From NCBI RefSeq assembly GCF_012275535.1, contig NZ_JAAVTK010000001.1, positions 1 to 64,000 of the forward strand: a stretch of 64,000 nucleotides of DNA. The letters run 5' to 3'. Source of the stretch: Hymenobacter artigasi (GTDB lineage Bacteria > Bacteroidota > Bacteroidia > Cytophagales > Hymenobacteraceae). Shown one piece after another: positions 33,453 to 42,391 of the stretch (its first letter is position 1; each line of letters opens with the position of its first letter). Made by a program: the position numbers and the translations under genes. The notes beneath the pieces were generated by a model. It was not told where the DNA came from. It searched no databases and saw only the letters and a program-made list of their open reading frames with translations.

Positions 33453-34046
33453 TTACTGCCGCGCATCCAGCACCAACTCGCGCACCATCGTTTCACCCAG
33501 CTGCCAGGCGGCGGGCCAGTCTTTCTCGGGGCTTTCGAAGGTGAGCAGGTAGAGGGTATCAGTTTTAGTATTGGCCAGGGCCATTTGGTACACGATGCGG
33601 GCGTCGGCATCGGGTGGGGCGTCGCGGTAGCGCACCGTTTGCCTGTGCCAGATTCCGGCCTCGGAAGCAGCTTTTTCCAGCTGCTCTTGGCCCGGGCCGA
33701 AGCCGGTACGCATCATTAGCAGCTCGACATACTCGGCAGCGGGGTGTTTGGTTTTAGCGGTAGCCTTGCGCACCATTTGCAGCGAAAGCCCCGTTTGAAA
33801 CTCGCCGCTTTCACCCATTTGCTCCTGAGTGAGGTAGTAGGTGGGCGCGCCTTTCTTGCCCTCGGCCCGGTAGTACCAGCCGGCGGGAAGCAGTGCGGCG
33901 GCTTTGCCGTCGGGCAGCGCCTGCCAGGCAAAGCCGGCGGGCGGCGTGGCCAGTGGCACGTTGTAGCGTTGGGCGTGGGCGGCGGGAGTGGCGAGGAGTA
34001 AGGCCAGCCCGAGGGTCAGCAATAAGGCAGGCGACAGGTGGAACAT
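33453..34046 (-). CDS. Secreted protein of unknown function
   Basis: 197 residues from ATG at 34046. Clear signal peptide (about 1-25, ending AAHAQ). Mature part has YYLTQEQMGESGEFQTGLSLQMV and DTLYLLTFESPEKDWPAAWQLGETM, resembling domains that describe small periplasmic proteins with a PsbP-like alpha/beta core, but I cannot name the family. TACTTTTA ends 4 nt before the ATG, so the mRNA is probably leaderless. Confidence 0.72.
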   Translation of the reverse strand: MFHLSPALLLTLGLALLLATPAAHAQRYNVPLATPPAGFAWQALPDGKAAALLPAGWYYRAEGKKGAPTYYLTQEQMGESGEFQTGLSLQMVRKATAKTKHPAAEYVELLMMRTGFGPGQEQLEKAASEAGIWHRQTVRYRDAPPDADARIVYQMALANTKTDTLYLLTFESPEKDWPAAWQLGETMVRELVLDARQ

Positions 34047-34050
34047 CGCC

Positions 34051-34058
34051 TAAAAGTA
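34051..34058 (-). promoter_or_regulatory. -7-like element abutting a start codon
   Basis: TACTTTTA on the minus strand, then 4 nt (GGCG) and ATG at 34046. Same layout as plsY. Confidence 0.45.
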
Positions 34059-34142
34059 GCGTCCGAATACTCCGCCTGGGCAGTGGACAGCTATTAGGGA
34101 GTTGGACTGTCCCTTATTCAAGATGGTTCTTTCCGCTTTCTC

Positions 34143-34628
34143 TTAAATTGACATGTACTCATGAACAATTTCCCAAGCACGCTCAAGGCTTATACCGTCT
34201 TGATAATCGACAGCAAGCGGGTGCTCGGTTGGTTCCAATTCGATTAACGGACGTTGATTATTCCCTTGAAAATGTGCCATTGCTTTTAGGTTAAGGGTTG
34301 GAGCGTAAGGTCCAATTTCAGAAGCAAACCACCCAAAGTACGGGCCTATATCATCACTATCGGGATGGTCCACATATGCTTGAAAATTTTCTTCTTTCTG
34401 GCTCACCCACACGCCAAACCCAAGGCCGTTTTCATCGCCATGCACAGGGATAACCAACACCCCGCGAATAAAAAAATCTTCGCCATCAATTATACAGGTA
34501 TCATCAGTCAGCACTACCCGACTGGCCCATTCTTGTTGCGGAATTTCCTGCGCAAGCGCGGGCTTATCGATTCCAATATCGGGCAGGCCATCATGAACAT
34601 GACCGCAGCAGTGGCACAAGAAACTCAT
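34143..34628 (-). CDS. DUF2199 domain protein
   Basis: 161 residues from ATG at 34628. CHCCGHVHDGLPDIGIDKPA near the start and DTCIIDGEDFFIRGVLVIPVHG in the middle match DUF2199 as I know it. The Cys/His cluster (CxxCGxxH) may bind zinc. Soluble, function unknown. By eye it is clearly less GC-rich than its neighbours, like the SUFU and lipocalin-like genes, which suggests later acquisition. It lies upstream of the secreted-protein gene on the same strand. Confidence 0.78.
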   Translation of the reverse strand: MSFLCHCCGHVHDGLPDIGIDKPALAQEIPQQEWASRVVLTDDTCIIDGEDFFIRGVLVIPVHGDENGLGFGVWVSQKEENFQAYVDHPDSDDIGPYFGWFASEIGPYAPTLNLKAMAHFQGNNQRPLIELEPTEHPLAVDYQDGISLERAWEIVHEYMSI

Positions 34629-34664
34629 CGAAACAGGGGGCTCAATTGTTTGATACGATAATTC

Positions 34665-35309
34665 CTACTTCGCCCACGGTAGCGGCACCCTACTCTCCGT
34701 CCCGCTGCGCAGCCGGCCGATATTGGCCCGGTGCGTGTAAATAAGTAGTGCCGCCAGCAGGAAGCCTACATACACTAGAAACGGCTGCGCCGGCCGGAAC
34801 TGCGGCAGCAACTGCAGCAGCGCGAAAGTGACGCCAGCCGTCATGCTGGCCAAGCTCACGTAGCGGAACAGCAGCAGCATTACGATAAAGACGAGCATGC
34901 ACACGCCCACCGTGGCCGGGGCCACGCCCAGCATCATGCCCAAGATGGTGGCCACGCCCTTGCCGCCCCGGAACTGCGCAAACACCGGGTAGATGTGCCC
35001 CACCACGGCCAGCGCGCCGCAGGCCAGCCGGTAGTACAGCTCATGCTCGGGGGCGATGGCACCCTGCGCCACCAGCCACTGCGGCAGGTAATAGGCGGCC
35101 ACAAAACCCTTCAGGGCATCGATGAGCAGCACGGCCGTACCGGCTTTGGGACCCAGCACGCGGAAGGTGTTGGTAGCCCCGGCATTGCCGGAGCCGTGCT
35201 CGCGGATATCGGCCAAGTGGAAGAAGCGGCGGCCCACCCACAGGGCCGTGGGAATGGAACCGAGCAGATAAGCGGCCAGGAGGGCCAGAGCGATGTAGAG
35301 GAGGGGCAT
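34665..35309 (-). CDS. plsY: Acyl-phosphate:glycerol-3-phosphate acyltransferase PlsY
   Basis: 214 residues from ATG at 35309; the upstream frame is translated repeat sequence. Motifs of PlsY are present: LLGSIPTALWVGR, REHGSGNAGATNTFRVLGPKAG and FRGGKGVATILG. Five or more membrane helices. The enzyme transfers an acyl group from acyl-phosphate to glycerol-3-phosphate, the first committed step of phospholipid synthesis in the inner membrane. TACTTTTA ends exactly 4 nt before the ATG. Confidence 0.94.
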   Translation of the reverse strand: MPLLYIALALLAAYLLGSIPTALWVGRRFFHLADIREHGSGNAGATNTFRVLGPKAGTAVLLIDALKGFVAAYYLPQWLVAQGAIAPEHELYYRLACGALAVVGHIYPVFAQFRGGKGVATILGMMLGVAPATVGVCMLVFIVMLLLFRYVSLASMTAGVTFALLQLLPQFRPAQPFLVYVGFLLAALLIYTHRANIGRLRSGTESRVPLPWAK

Positions 35310-35313
35310 GGCA

Positions 35314-35321
35314 TAAAAGTA
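35314..35321 (-). promoter_or_regulatory. -7-like element abutting the plsY start
   Basis: TACTTTTA, then TGCC and ATG at 35309. Its first three bases belong to the arm end of the inverted repeat at 35319-35403. Confidence 0.45.
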
Positions 35322-35403
35322 GTGCGAAGCGGTGCTTCGTGCCCCCGCGCCACGAGGCAGCATTGCTGCCCGTGCGGGGGCACGAAGCACCGCTTCGCAC
35401 TAC
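35319..35403. repeat. Perfect 30-bp inverted repeat (GCGAAGC family)
   Basis: Arms 35319-35348 and 35374-35403 are exact complements starting GTAGTGCGAAGCGGTGCTTC; the arm itself contains a smaller palindrome. Lies between the giant gene and plsY. A single related unit is at 15990-16015. Confidence 0.92.
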
Positions 35404-35407
35404 ATGC

Positions 35408-38400
35408 CTAGCTGTCGCCGAAGGGGTCATCCCCTTTTTTCTTTTTCTGCTTCTCTTCCTCCTTCTTCTTTTTTTCCTCGTCTTTTTTCGCCTTCTCCTC
35501 TTCCTTTTTCAGCTTTTCGGCTTCTTTGGCCTGGCGGTCGGCTTCCTTCTTGGCATCGGCGGGGTCGGGAGCGGCGGGGGTGGCAGCAGCAGGCGTAGTA
35601 GCGGCCGGAGCAGCGACAGCGGGAGTGGCCACGGCCGGGGTGGCAGTAGCGGGCGCATCGGCCGCTTTGTCCTTCGCCTTTTCCTTTTTGGCCGGAGCCG
35701 GGGCCGGGGCGGGGTCGTCCAGCACGCCATCGCCGAAGGGGTCGTTGGCTTTGGCCTTTTTCTTCTTTTTGGAAACAGGCTCGGGGGCGGCATCAGCGGT
35801 GCCGGGGTTGGCGTTGGGGTCGGTGCCGAAGGCGTCATCGGCCTTGCCCTTTTTCTTCTTTTTACCATCGGGGGCCTCGGCGGGGTCAGCCATGCCCGTG
35901 GGGGCCACGGTCCGGGTAATCTGCTTGCCGGTTTTGCCTAGGTAGTCTTTCTGGAAGTGCGTGCGGAAGGCATCCACGTCGGTCAGCGCCCCCAGAAATA
36001 CCCCATAGCTGGTGGCCGTTTCGTAGTCGTACTTGGCCTTGCTGCTGATTTCGTAGTTGAAGTTGTCGCTGGACGAAGTCGTGAGCATCAGGTTGTTGGC
36101 ATACTTGAAGTAGTACCAGCTCTGCGGCTCGGCTTCGAGGTAAATCTCCACCATCTCATTCCCTTCTTCGCGGCGAATCTCGATGCTGCCCGTCACCAGG
36201 GCGTTGAGCGGCTGCTTGCCCACGCCGGCCACGCCAATCGGGCCCACCGAGTACCAGGCGTGCCGCTTCTCGTTCCAGCGCAGGTTTACCTGGCTCAGCA
36301 GCAGGGTGTGGCCCGTGAGCTTGGGCGAAAGCTGCGCGATTGACCCGGCGGCCCCGCTGCGCGCGGCGTAGCTCTGCGTGGCCTTGTCGCCGATGAACTG
36401 GGCCAGCTTGTAAAGCTCGTTGGTGGAGCCGGTCTGGGCCTCGGGGCCGTTTTTGGTGATTTTAGCCATCTCGCTCCCCATCACATCGATGGACTTGGGG
36501 GGCATGGTAAAGTCGATGCCCAGCAAGGCATCCACGGCGTAGCGGGCGCTGTCGGGGTTGGCCGTGCCCACGCCGCTGGCAATCATCTTGTAGTCTTTGC
36601 TGGGGGAGATGAAGGACAGCGGCCCGCGAAAGGTGATGCGGTTGGTGGAATCGATGTAGGTGAGGGCCGCGCCCTCGTAGGCGTTTATGTCGCTGGGGTC
36701 GCTGCGCGAGATGGTGTAAGTGGCCTTTTTGGCGTCGTAGCGCAGTTCGCCGTCCACCTTCAGCATGGTCAGGTCTTCGGGCGGGGGCGCGAGGGCCCCG
36801 TAGAGCGGATAGAGCTTGCCGCTCTGGTCGGCCCGGAACAGGCCGATAACGAGCGGGGTATTGTCGGGGGCTTTGAGGTCGCGGAGGTTGATGCGGACGT
36901 TTTTCGGGTCGATGGAGTCCTTCAGCGCCACCCAGGAGGAGTTGGAGTGGTCGTTGCCGAACTGCAGCTGCGCTTCCCCGGTGAAGGCGAAGCCGCGCCG
37001 CCGGGAGTTCAGCTGCACGTTGCCCCGGTAGCCGATGCGGTGCAGCAGCTGCACCTTGTTGCTCACGTTCACGGCGGCCGTGGCCACGGTGGCGGGGCCC
37101 TGCGATGCGCCATCGAAAGCCCCGTTGGCCGTTTTGGTGCGGCGGAAGGGGTTGATGCCGCCGCCGCTCACGTCGGTGCTGGCCATCAGGAAGGCCGGGT
37201 CGGGCTCGAAGTTGTTGAAGCGCAGCGACACCGAGTCGTTGGCAGTTTTTACCACGTAGTCGGCGCTGCCGGTGAAGGCGGCCTTCGACACCACTTCGAT
37301 GCTGCCCTTGGTGAGACGGTGGAGCTTGGCCAGCGAATCGAGCAGCACCACGGAGTTTTTGAGGCGTTGAATTTTGCCATTCACCCCCACGTTCACGCGG
37401 CCCGAGTCGGGGATAATCCAGGCATCGGCGGCGGCAATGTGGGGCACGCCACTCACCTGCATCTGGTACTTGGCCAGGTCGTAGAGGCCGCTGGTGGCCT
37501 TAAACTTCAGGCCGTACTGCGTGGGATTGGTCGAGTAGAAGAACGACTTGGTGGAATCAGCTCCCTGGGCCATGCGCAGCTGCACCTGCTTTTTCTTAAA
37601 GTCCCAGTGCCCTTTGCTGAGCGTGGTGCCGAACGTGGAGTACGGCAGCTCGACGCTGGCCTTGCTATCCTTCTCGCGGGTAAAGTCGGCCGTGCCTTTC
37701 TTCAGGTTGTACTCGAAGGCCACGTCGTTGGCGGTGAGGGCGGGCTTGTTGGATTCGGCCGATTTCACGCTCAGCGTGGCATGATTACCGGAGTAGTGGT
37801 CGGAGTTAAAAGTAAAATCGTGCGACTTGATGAGCGACTGTGGGCCGTCGAGGCGGCCGTCGCCGCCGGTGCCTTTGGGCGTGAGCAGCGCCGTGCCCGT
37901 GAAGTTGTAGCTGGCCACGGTCTTGGCCTTGCGGTCGGCGTTGGCGTAGAGGCGGGCCGTACCGCCGCCGGCCGGCGTGGCCAGGAACATCGAGTCCTGC
38001 TTCACATTCCAGTGCATGAGGTAGTTGGGCGGCATGCTGATGCGCGGGATATCGACGGCGCCCTCGGTGCGGGCCGCGATAACGCCCGTGCGGCCCACGG
38101 ATACCACCGAGTCGCGGTACAACACGAAGGCATCGGAAGTGAAGGTGCCCGACTGGTACGTGATGCTGCCATCGGCCTGCAGGCCCCGGCCGTTCATCTT
38201 CACCTTATTGAACACCCGGCCCTTGCCCTTGTAGAGCGGAAATCCGTCCTTCGGCACATCATAAACAAAGCCCAGCGAGCCGTCTTCCTGCACCGTGAGC
38301 TTGGTTTTGAGGTCGGGCAGAATGCCGCCGCTGCGGAACGTGCCCGCAAAGCCCGCGCTCGATTTGCCAATGCCGTTGAGCGAGTCGAGCCGGAAGGGCG

Positions 38401-40951
38401 GAATGTCGAACACCAGCGTGGAATCGTACACGCCGCCCAGTACGTCCTGCTTGCCGAAGTACACGTTGGCCCCGCTCTTGGAGTCGAAAGCCGGGTACTG
38501 GCCCTTTTTCTTGCGCCCCGATTTATTGGTAGGGTCGTTGAGAAACAGGCGGCCGGTGGATACGCTGCCCTTGTTTGTGAGGGCAAAGTCGGCGTGCTTG
38601 CCGGTGGACTTGCCCTTGGCGTTCTTGGTTTCGCTACGAATGACGATGGAGTCAATCTTAGCCATGTCGATGTAAAAGCCGTCGTAGTCGAAATTGAAAT
38701 CGCGCCCCTTAAAGCGCATGGCCGAAGCCACCACCGCGCCCCGGAAATTGATGTTCCGGTTCTTGCCAATGCGGATAATGGCGCTGTCCGGCTTCACGTA
38801 CACCGTGGCCGAATCGTCGGAAAAGTTGAAGCGGTCCACGCCGCGCACCAGCAGCTCGTTGGTGTTCAGGTTGAGCGTAGCATTGCGGCCCGAGCCCGAC
38901 AAGGACTTAATGGCGATGTGGTCGTAGTCCTTTTTATCGCGGGCCGAGGCCACGTAGTGCGCGCCCTTGGGCAGAATGGTGACGTCGCCGGTCTGGGGGT
39001 TCCAGGCCACGTAGCCGTCGCGGGCCAGGCCGGCCATGTCGGAGCGCATGTTGGGCACCGAGGTTTTCAGGTTCTCGGCCAGCTCGCTCACATTAATGGT
39101 TTTCGCGTCGCCGTGGGCCTGGCTGTAGCCCACCAGCATTTGCAGCGGGTGCAGCCGGTTGATGCTTTTGAGCTGCTGGTAGCGGTTGTTGGTGAAGAAT
39201 TCCTTGCTCTCAAAATCGGCCGAGCTCTGGTTTTTCGACGACAGCACGGCGAAGTCGATGAGGGGCTGGCGCAGGTTCCAGGTCAGGGCCTCCGTGCGGA
39301 TGTCCATCTGGTGGTAGGAGTCGCTGTAGGGCGTGTTCTTATACAGGCCTTCCTCGCGCGAGAGCTTCAGCTGCTGCTTGTTTTTCGAGTATTTGAGCTG
39401 CGTACCGGGGTGCGTCAGCGAATCTTTGGTGCCTTCGTAAATGGTAACGGCGGCCCGGCTGGCCGTAATCACCGAGTCGCCGAGCACGTAAGCGCGCGAG
39501 GTCGCCTTAAACTTGGGCTTGCCGTCGAGGCTCACCATGAGGTTGGCCAGCGACCCATCGAGGGCCGCGCTGAGAATCCGGCCGCCGGCCATCGAGATAC
39601 CGCCCCGGTACTGAATGTTGTCGCCCAGATTCTTAATGCGGGCATCGTTGGTGAGCGAGATAAAGCGCGGGTAGCCGGTATCGGGCGCGCCGGGCTTGCG
39701 CCGTACGCTCTTGTAGCTGAGGGCGCCTTTCACGGGCGCTTCCAGCACGGCCGGGTAGCTCAGCGTCACGGGCTGGGCCGTGAACTCGGGCTTGGTCATG
39801 TCGAAGTCGAAGCCCGCCAGCTCGGCCGTCACCAGGTTGGTTTTGATGGACCACACCAGCTGCCCACTCGTGGCAACAAACCGGTTGGTGCAGGGCACGG
39901 CCGTGCCGCTCACCTTCTTCACAAACACCGAATCGCCGCCGGTGGCCATAAACAGGTCGGCATCCTTCACCACAATCACCGCGCCCCGGGTGGGCGGTGG
40001 CGCGTAGGCATCGTACACGGCCGAGGGCGTGAACGAAGGGGCCGGCGCATCAAAATCGGAAGAAGCCGGCGTGGCGGCGGCCGGTTTGGCGGCCGTGGCT
40101 TTGGTGGCCGGTTTGGCAGCGGCGGTGGCTTTTTTGGCGGGCGCTTTTTTCACGGGCGCGCCCCAGCCATCGTCATCGCCCCAGCCCCCGCCCGAGGGCG
40201 ACGACCACATATCGGCCGAGTCCCAGCCGCTGCTGGACTTTTTCTTGGGCGCGGGTTTGACGGCAGCTTTGGCCACGGGCTTAGCGGCCGGCTTTTTGGC
40301 CACGGGTTTGGCGGCGGGCAGCGGCGCTTCCTTCGGAGCGGGTGTGGGTGCCCCAAATTCCAGGTTCGACTCCGGGGCGGCGATGGGCGAGTAGGCAAAT
40401 GAAACCGTGCCGCCCACGGCGCGCAGCGTATTGTAGCCCGAGCGGTAGAGGTAGCCGCCGTTGAAAAACCGGTTGGTGCTGACGAGAAATTTCTCGGTTT
40501 CCTGCGGCGCTTCCTTCTCCAGGGTCTGGTTCAGCACGTCGAGGTACTGGTCCATCTGCTGGTCGGTGAGCTTGGCCAGAATTTTACCGGTTACGATGTT
40601 GCCAAACAGCATTTCGAAGTGCGGCCGGGGCTTAAATTTCTTGGCCAGCATGGTTTGCGACAGCGCCACGATGCGCGCCTGCTGCGAGCTGGTGAGGCTG
40701 TTGGAAGCCCACAGCTCTTTCAGGCGGGCGGCCGTCACGCGGGCCACGGCGTTGTTGGTACTGGCCATCATGCCCTGCACGTCGTTGATGTACTGGGCGG
40801 GGTCGGTCGAAAGCTTGCCTACCTGGTAGCGCGGGGCGGCCGCCGGGGCCGTGCCAGCCGGCGCGGCCGGCTTGGTTTGTGCCAGCGCAGGCGCGGCAAA
40901 ACCAAGCCATAGCCCCAGCCACACGATAAAAACACCAATTGCTTGCTTCAT
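35408..40951 (-). CDS. Giant exported protein of unknown function (1847 aa)
   Basis: ATG at 40951 starts a signal peptide (MKQAIGVFIVWLGLWLGFAA, ending near residue 25); an ATG nine codons earlier is less fitting. Residues about 30-200 form a helical domain; about 205-320 is Lys/Ala/Pro-rich linker with a Trp/Gly patch (WDSADMW, GWGDDDGWG). From about 330 to 1640 the chain alternates short beta strands with repeated themes (AVVASAMRFKGRDF, RTEALTWNLRQPLIDF), suggesting a long beta-helical or OstA/LptD-like periplasmic or outer-membrane fold. The last 180 residues are charged, with three lysine runs each linked to a DPFGD- or DAFGTD-type motif. No family is recognised with confidence. Confidence 0.8.
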   Translation of the reverse strand: MKQAIGVFIVWLGLWLGFAAPALAQTKPAAPAGTAPAAAPRYQVGKLSTDPAQYINDVQGMMASTNNAVARVTAARLKELWASNSLTSSQQARIVALSQTMLAKKFKPRPHFEMLFGNIVTGKILAKLTDQQMDQYLDVLNQTLEKEAPQETEKFLVSTNRFFNGGYLYRSGYNTLRAVGGTVSFAYSPIAAPESNLEFGAPTPAPKEAPLPAAKPVAKKPAAKPVAKAAVKPAPKKKSSSGWDSADMWSSPSGGGWGDDDGWGAPVKKAPAKKATAAAKPATKATAAKPAAATPASSDFDAPAPSFTPSAVYDAYAPPPTRGAVIVVKDADLFMATGGDSVFVKKVSGTAVPCTNRFVATSGQLVWSIKTNLVTAELAGFDFDMTKPEFTAQPVTLSYPAVLEAPVKGALSYKSVRRKPGAPDTGYPRFISLTNDARIKNLGDNIQYRGGISMAGGRILSAALDGSLANLMVSLDGKPKFKATSRAYVLGDSVITASRAAVTIYEGTKDSLTHPGTQLKYSKNKQQLKLSREEGLYKNTPYSDSYHQMDIRTEALTWNLRQPLIDFAVLSSKNQSSADFESKEFFTNNRYQQLKSINRLHPLQMLVGYSQAHGDAKTINVSELAENLKTSVPNMRSDMAGLARDGYVAWNPQTGDVTILPKGAHYVASARDKKDYDHIAIKSLSGSGRNATLNLNTNELLVRGVDRFNFSDDSATVYVKPDSAIIRIGKNRNINFRGAVVASAMRFKGRDFNFDYDGFYIDMAKIDSIVIRSETKNAKGKSTGKHADFALTNKGSVSTGRLFLNDPTNKSGRKKKGQYPAFDSKSGANVYFGKQDVLGGVYDSTLVFDIPPFRLDSLNGIGKSSAGFAGTFRSGGILPDLKTKLTVQEDGSLGFVYDVPKDGFPLYKGKGRVFNKVKMNGRGLQADGSITYQSGTFTSDAFVLYRDSVVSVGRTGVIAARTEGAVDIPRISMPPNYLMHWNVKQDSMFLATPAGGGTARLYANADRKAKTVASYNFTGTALLTPKGTGGDGRLDGPQSLIKSHDFTFNSDHYSGNHATLSVKSAESNKPALTANDVAFEYNLKKGTADFTREKDSKASVELPYSTFGTTLSKGHWDFKKKQVQLRMAQGADSTKSFFYSTNPTQYGLKFKATSGLYDLAKYQMQVSGVPHIAAADAWIIPDSGRVNVGVNGKIQRLKNSVVLLDSLAKLHRLTKGSIEVVSKAAFTGSADYVVKTANDSVSLRFNNFEPDPAFLMASTDVSGGGINPFRRTKTANGAFDGASQGPATVATAAVNVSNKVQLLHRIGYRGNVQLNSRRRGFAFTGEAQLQFGNDHSNSSWVALKDSIDPKNVRINLRDLKAPDNTPLVIGLFRADQSGKLYPLYGALAPPPEDLTMLKVDGELRYDAKKATYTISRSDPSDINAYEGAALTYIDSTNRITFRGPLSFISPSKDYKMIASGVGTANPDSARYAVDALLGIDFTMPPKSIDVMGSEMAKITKNGPEAQTGSTNELYKLAQFIGDKATQSYAARSGAAGSIAQLSPKLTGHTLLLSQVNLRWNEKRHAWYSVGPIGVAGVGKQPLNALVTGSIEIRREEGNEMVEIYLEAEPQSWYYFKYANNLMLTTSSSDNFNYEISSKAKYDYETATSYGVFLGALTDVDAFRTHFQKDYLGKTGKQITRTVAPTGMADPAEAPDGKKKKKGKADDAFGTDPNANPGTADAAPEPVSKKKKKAKANDPFGDGVLDDPAPAPAPAKKEKAKDKAADAPATATPAVATPAVAAPAATTPAAATPAAPDPADAKKEADRQAKEAEKLKKEEEKAKKDEEKKKKEEEKQKKKKGDDPFGDS

Positions 40952-41280
40952 AAAGTCTGTTAGTTCAGGAACACTCATTCGTTGGTCCGGCTTTGGGCGG
41001 TGGCGAGCGAGCAGTATCGCCCGGCGTCGCCCCAGCCTGCGGTGGCCCGCCCAGCCGCCCGCTCAACCCAACGAGTGGTTTTTCCAACGCAAACGCCGGA
41101 CCCGAAGGATAGTGCCCGGCGCGGCGCATAAAAACCCGGTACAAGTTAGGCACAATCAAAAAAGCAATTCGCCAACAGTCGGGCTTAAAGTGCTTTGCCT
41201 TTTGATTATTACTTTTTTTCTCAGCAGCATCCTTTTCCTTGCTGCCAACCACAAACCCGGCCGGGCTTTACATTTGACGC
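40952..41280. promoter_or_regulatory. Divergent intergenic region (329 bp)
   Basis: Lies between the giant gene and the Gfo/Idh gene. It holds an AT-richer stretch (41150-41235) and a TACATTTG element next to the plus-strand gene. No consensus promoter for the giant gene was found. Confidence 0.5.
41269..41276 (+). promoter_or_regulatory. -7 element abutting the oxidoreductase start
   Basis: TACATTTG, an exact TAnnTTTG match, then ACGC and ATG at 41281. Confidence 0.5.
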
Positions 41281-42312
41281 ATGACACCCTCCCCCCCTAT
41301 TCGTACCGCTTTGCTGGCCTATGGCATGTCGGGCAAGCTTTTTCAGGCTCCCTTTCTGGCCGCTCATCCCGGCTTCGAGCTGTACGGCGTGGCCGAGCGC
41401 ACCGAGCAGCGCATGCACCTGGACTATCCCGACATCCGCAGCTACCCCAGCGTAGCCGACGTGCTGGCCGACCCCAGTATTGAGCTGGTAGTGGTGAACA
41501 CGCCCAGCAACACCCACTTCGACCTGGCCAGCCAGGCCCTGCGCGCCGGCAAGCACGTCCTGCTCGAAAAGCCCGTGGCCACGTCCGTAGCGCAGCTCCA
41601 GGAGTTATTGGCCTTGGCCCAACAGCAGGACCGCCACCTGCTGGCCTACCAGAACCGCCGCTGGGACAGCGACTTTGGGGCCGTACGGCGCGTAGTGGAA
41701 AGCGGCCAGCTGGGTCAGCTTTTCGAAGTGCACATTCGCTACGACCGGTACAAGCCGGCGCTGCATTTCAAGAAATTCAAGGAGGAGCCCGGCCCCGGCG
41801 CGGGCCTGCTCTACGACCTCGGCCCGCACATCATCGACCAGGCCCTGAGCCTGTTTGGCCAGCCCATCAGCGCAACAAAAACCTTGGGCAGCTACCGCCC
41901 CGGCACGCAGGTCGACGACTTTTTCTCGCTGCACCTGCGCTACCCGGCCGGTCTGAACGTGTGGGTGAGCTCGGGCCTGCTCATCGCCGACCCCGGGCCG
42001 GCCTACGTGCTGCACGGCACCCAAGGCAGCTACCAAAAAGGCCGCACCGATGGCCAGGAAGCCCAATTATTGGCCGGAATGTCGCCCCAAGCCCCCGAAT
42101 ACGGCCACGAGAAGCCCGGCCAGGAAGGCCGCCTCACCCTAGCCGCGCCCGACGGCACCCTGAGCACCACGCCCGACCCGGCCGCCCCCGGCGACTACAT
42201 GGGCCTGTTCGAAGCCGTATTCCAAACCATCCGCCACGACGAGCCCTACCCCATCCGCGACGAGCAACTGCTGTGGCAGAATGAGCTGCTGGAGCAGCCG
42301 GCGGTGCTGTAG
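41281..42312 (+). CDS. Gfo/Idh/MocA family oxidoreductase
   Basis: 343 residues from ATG at 41281. The N-terminal Rossmann fold begins RTALLAYGMSGKLFQAPFL, similar to the YdgJ branch; VVVNTPSNTHFDLASQAL and HVLLEKPVA (the EKP motif with catalytic Lys) follow, then the C-terminal beta-sheet substrate domain. These NAD(P)-dependent enzymes oxidise or reduce sugars and inositols; the substrate is not readable. The gene is alone on its strand between the giant gene and the pectin region. It probably has a leaderless transcript. Confidence 0.9.
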   Translation: MTPSPPIRTALLAYGMSGKLFQAPFLAAHPGFELYGVAERTEQRMHLDYPDIRSYPSVADVLADPSIELVVVNTPSNTHFDLASQALRAGKHVLLEKPVATSVAQLQELLALAQQQDRHLLAYQNRRWDSDFGAVRRVVESGQLGQLFEVHIRYDRYKPALHFKKFKEEPGPGAGLLYDLGPHIIDQALSLFGQPISATKTLGSYRPGTQVDDFFSLHLRYPAGLNVWVSSGLLIADPGPAYVLHGTQGSYQKGRTDGQEAQLLAGMSPQAPEYGHEKPGQEGRLTLAAPDGTLSTTPDPAAPGDYMGLFEAVFQTIRHDEPYPIRDEQLLWQNELLEQPAVL

Positions 42313-42314
42313 AA

Positions 42315-42389
42315 ACGCGATACTTCGCGTCTCAGCGTGCGCGCCATTTCAACGGTTGCCGTTCAGCGAGGAGACGCGAAGTGTCGCGT
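42315..42389. repeat. Inverted repeat (ACGCGATACTTCGCGTCTC type)
   Basis: AACGCGATACTTCGCGTCTC near 42315-42334 and GAGACGCGAAGTGTCGCGT at 42371-42389, one mismatch. It separates the convergent oxidoreductase and hydrolase genes. Confidence 0.82.
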
Positions 42390-42391
42390 CG

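Noticed and set aside
36947..40402. Plus-strand open frame of 1151 codons antisense to the giant gene
   Set aside because: Composition is Gly/Val/Ala/His-rich without domains, as expected for the complement of a GC-rich gene; the minus-strand frame has a signal peptide and ordered sequence.
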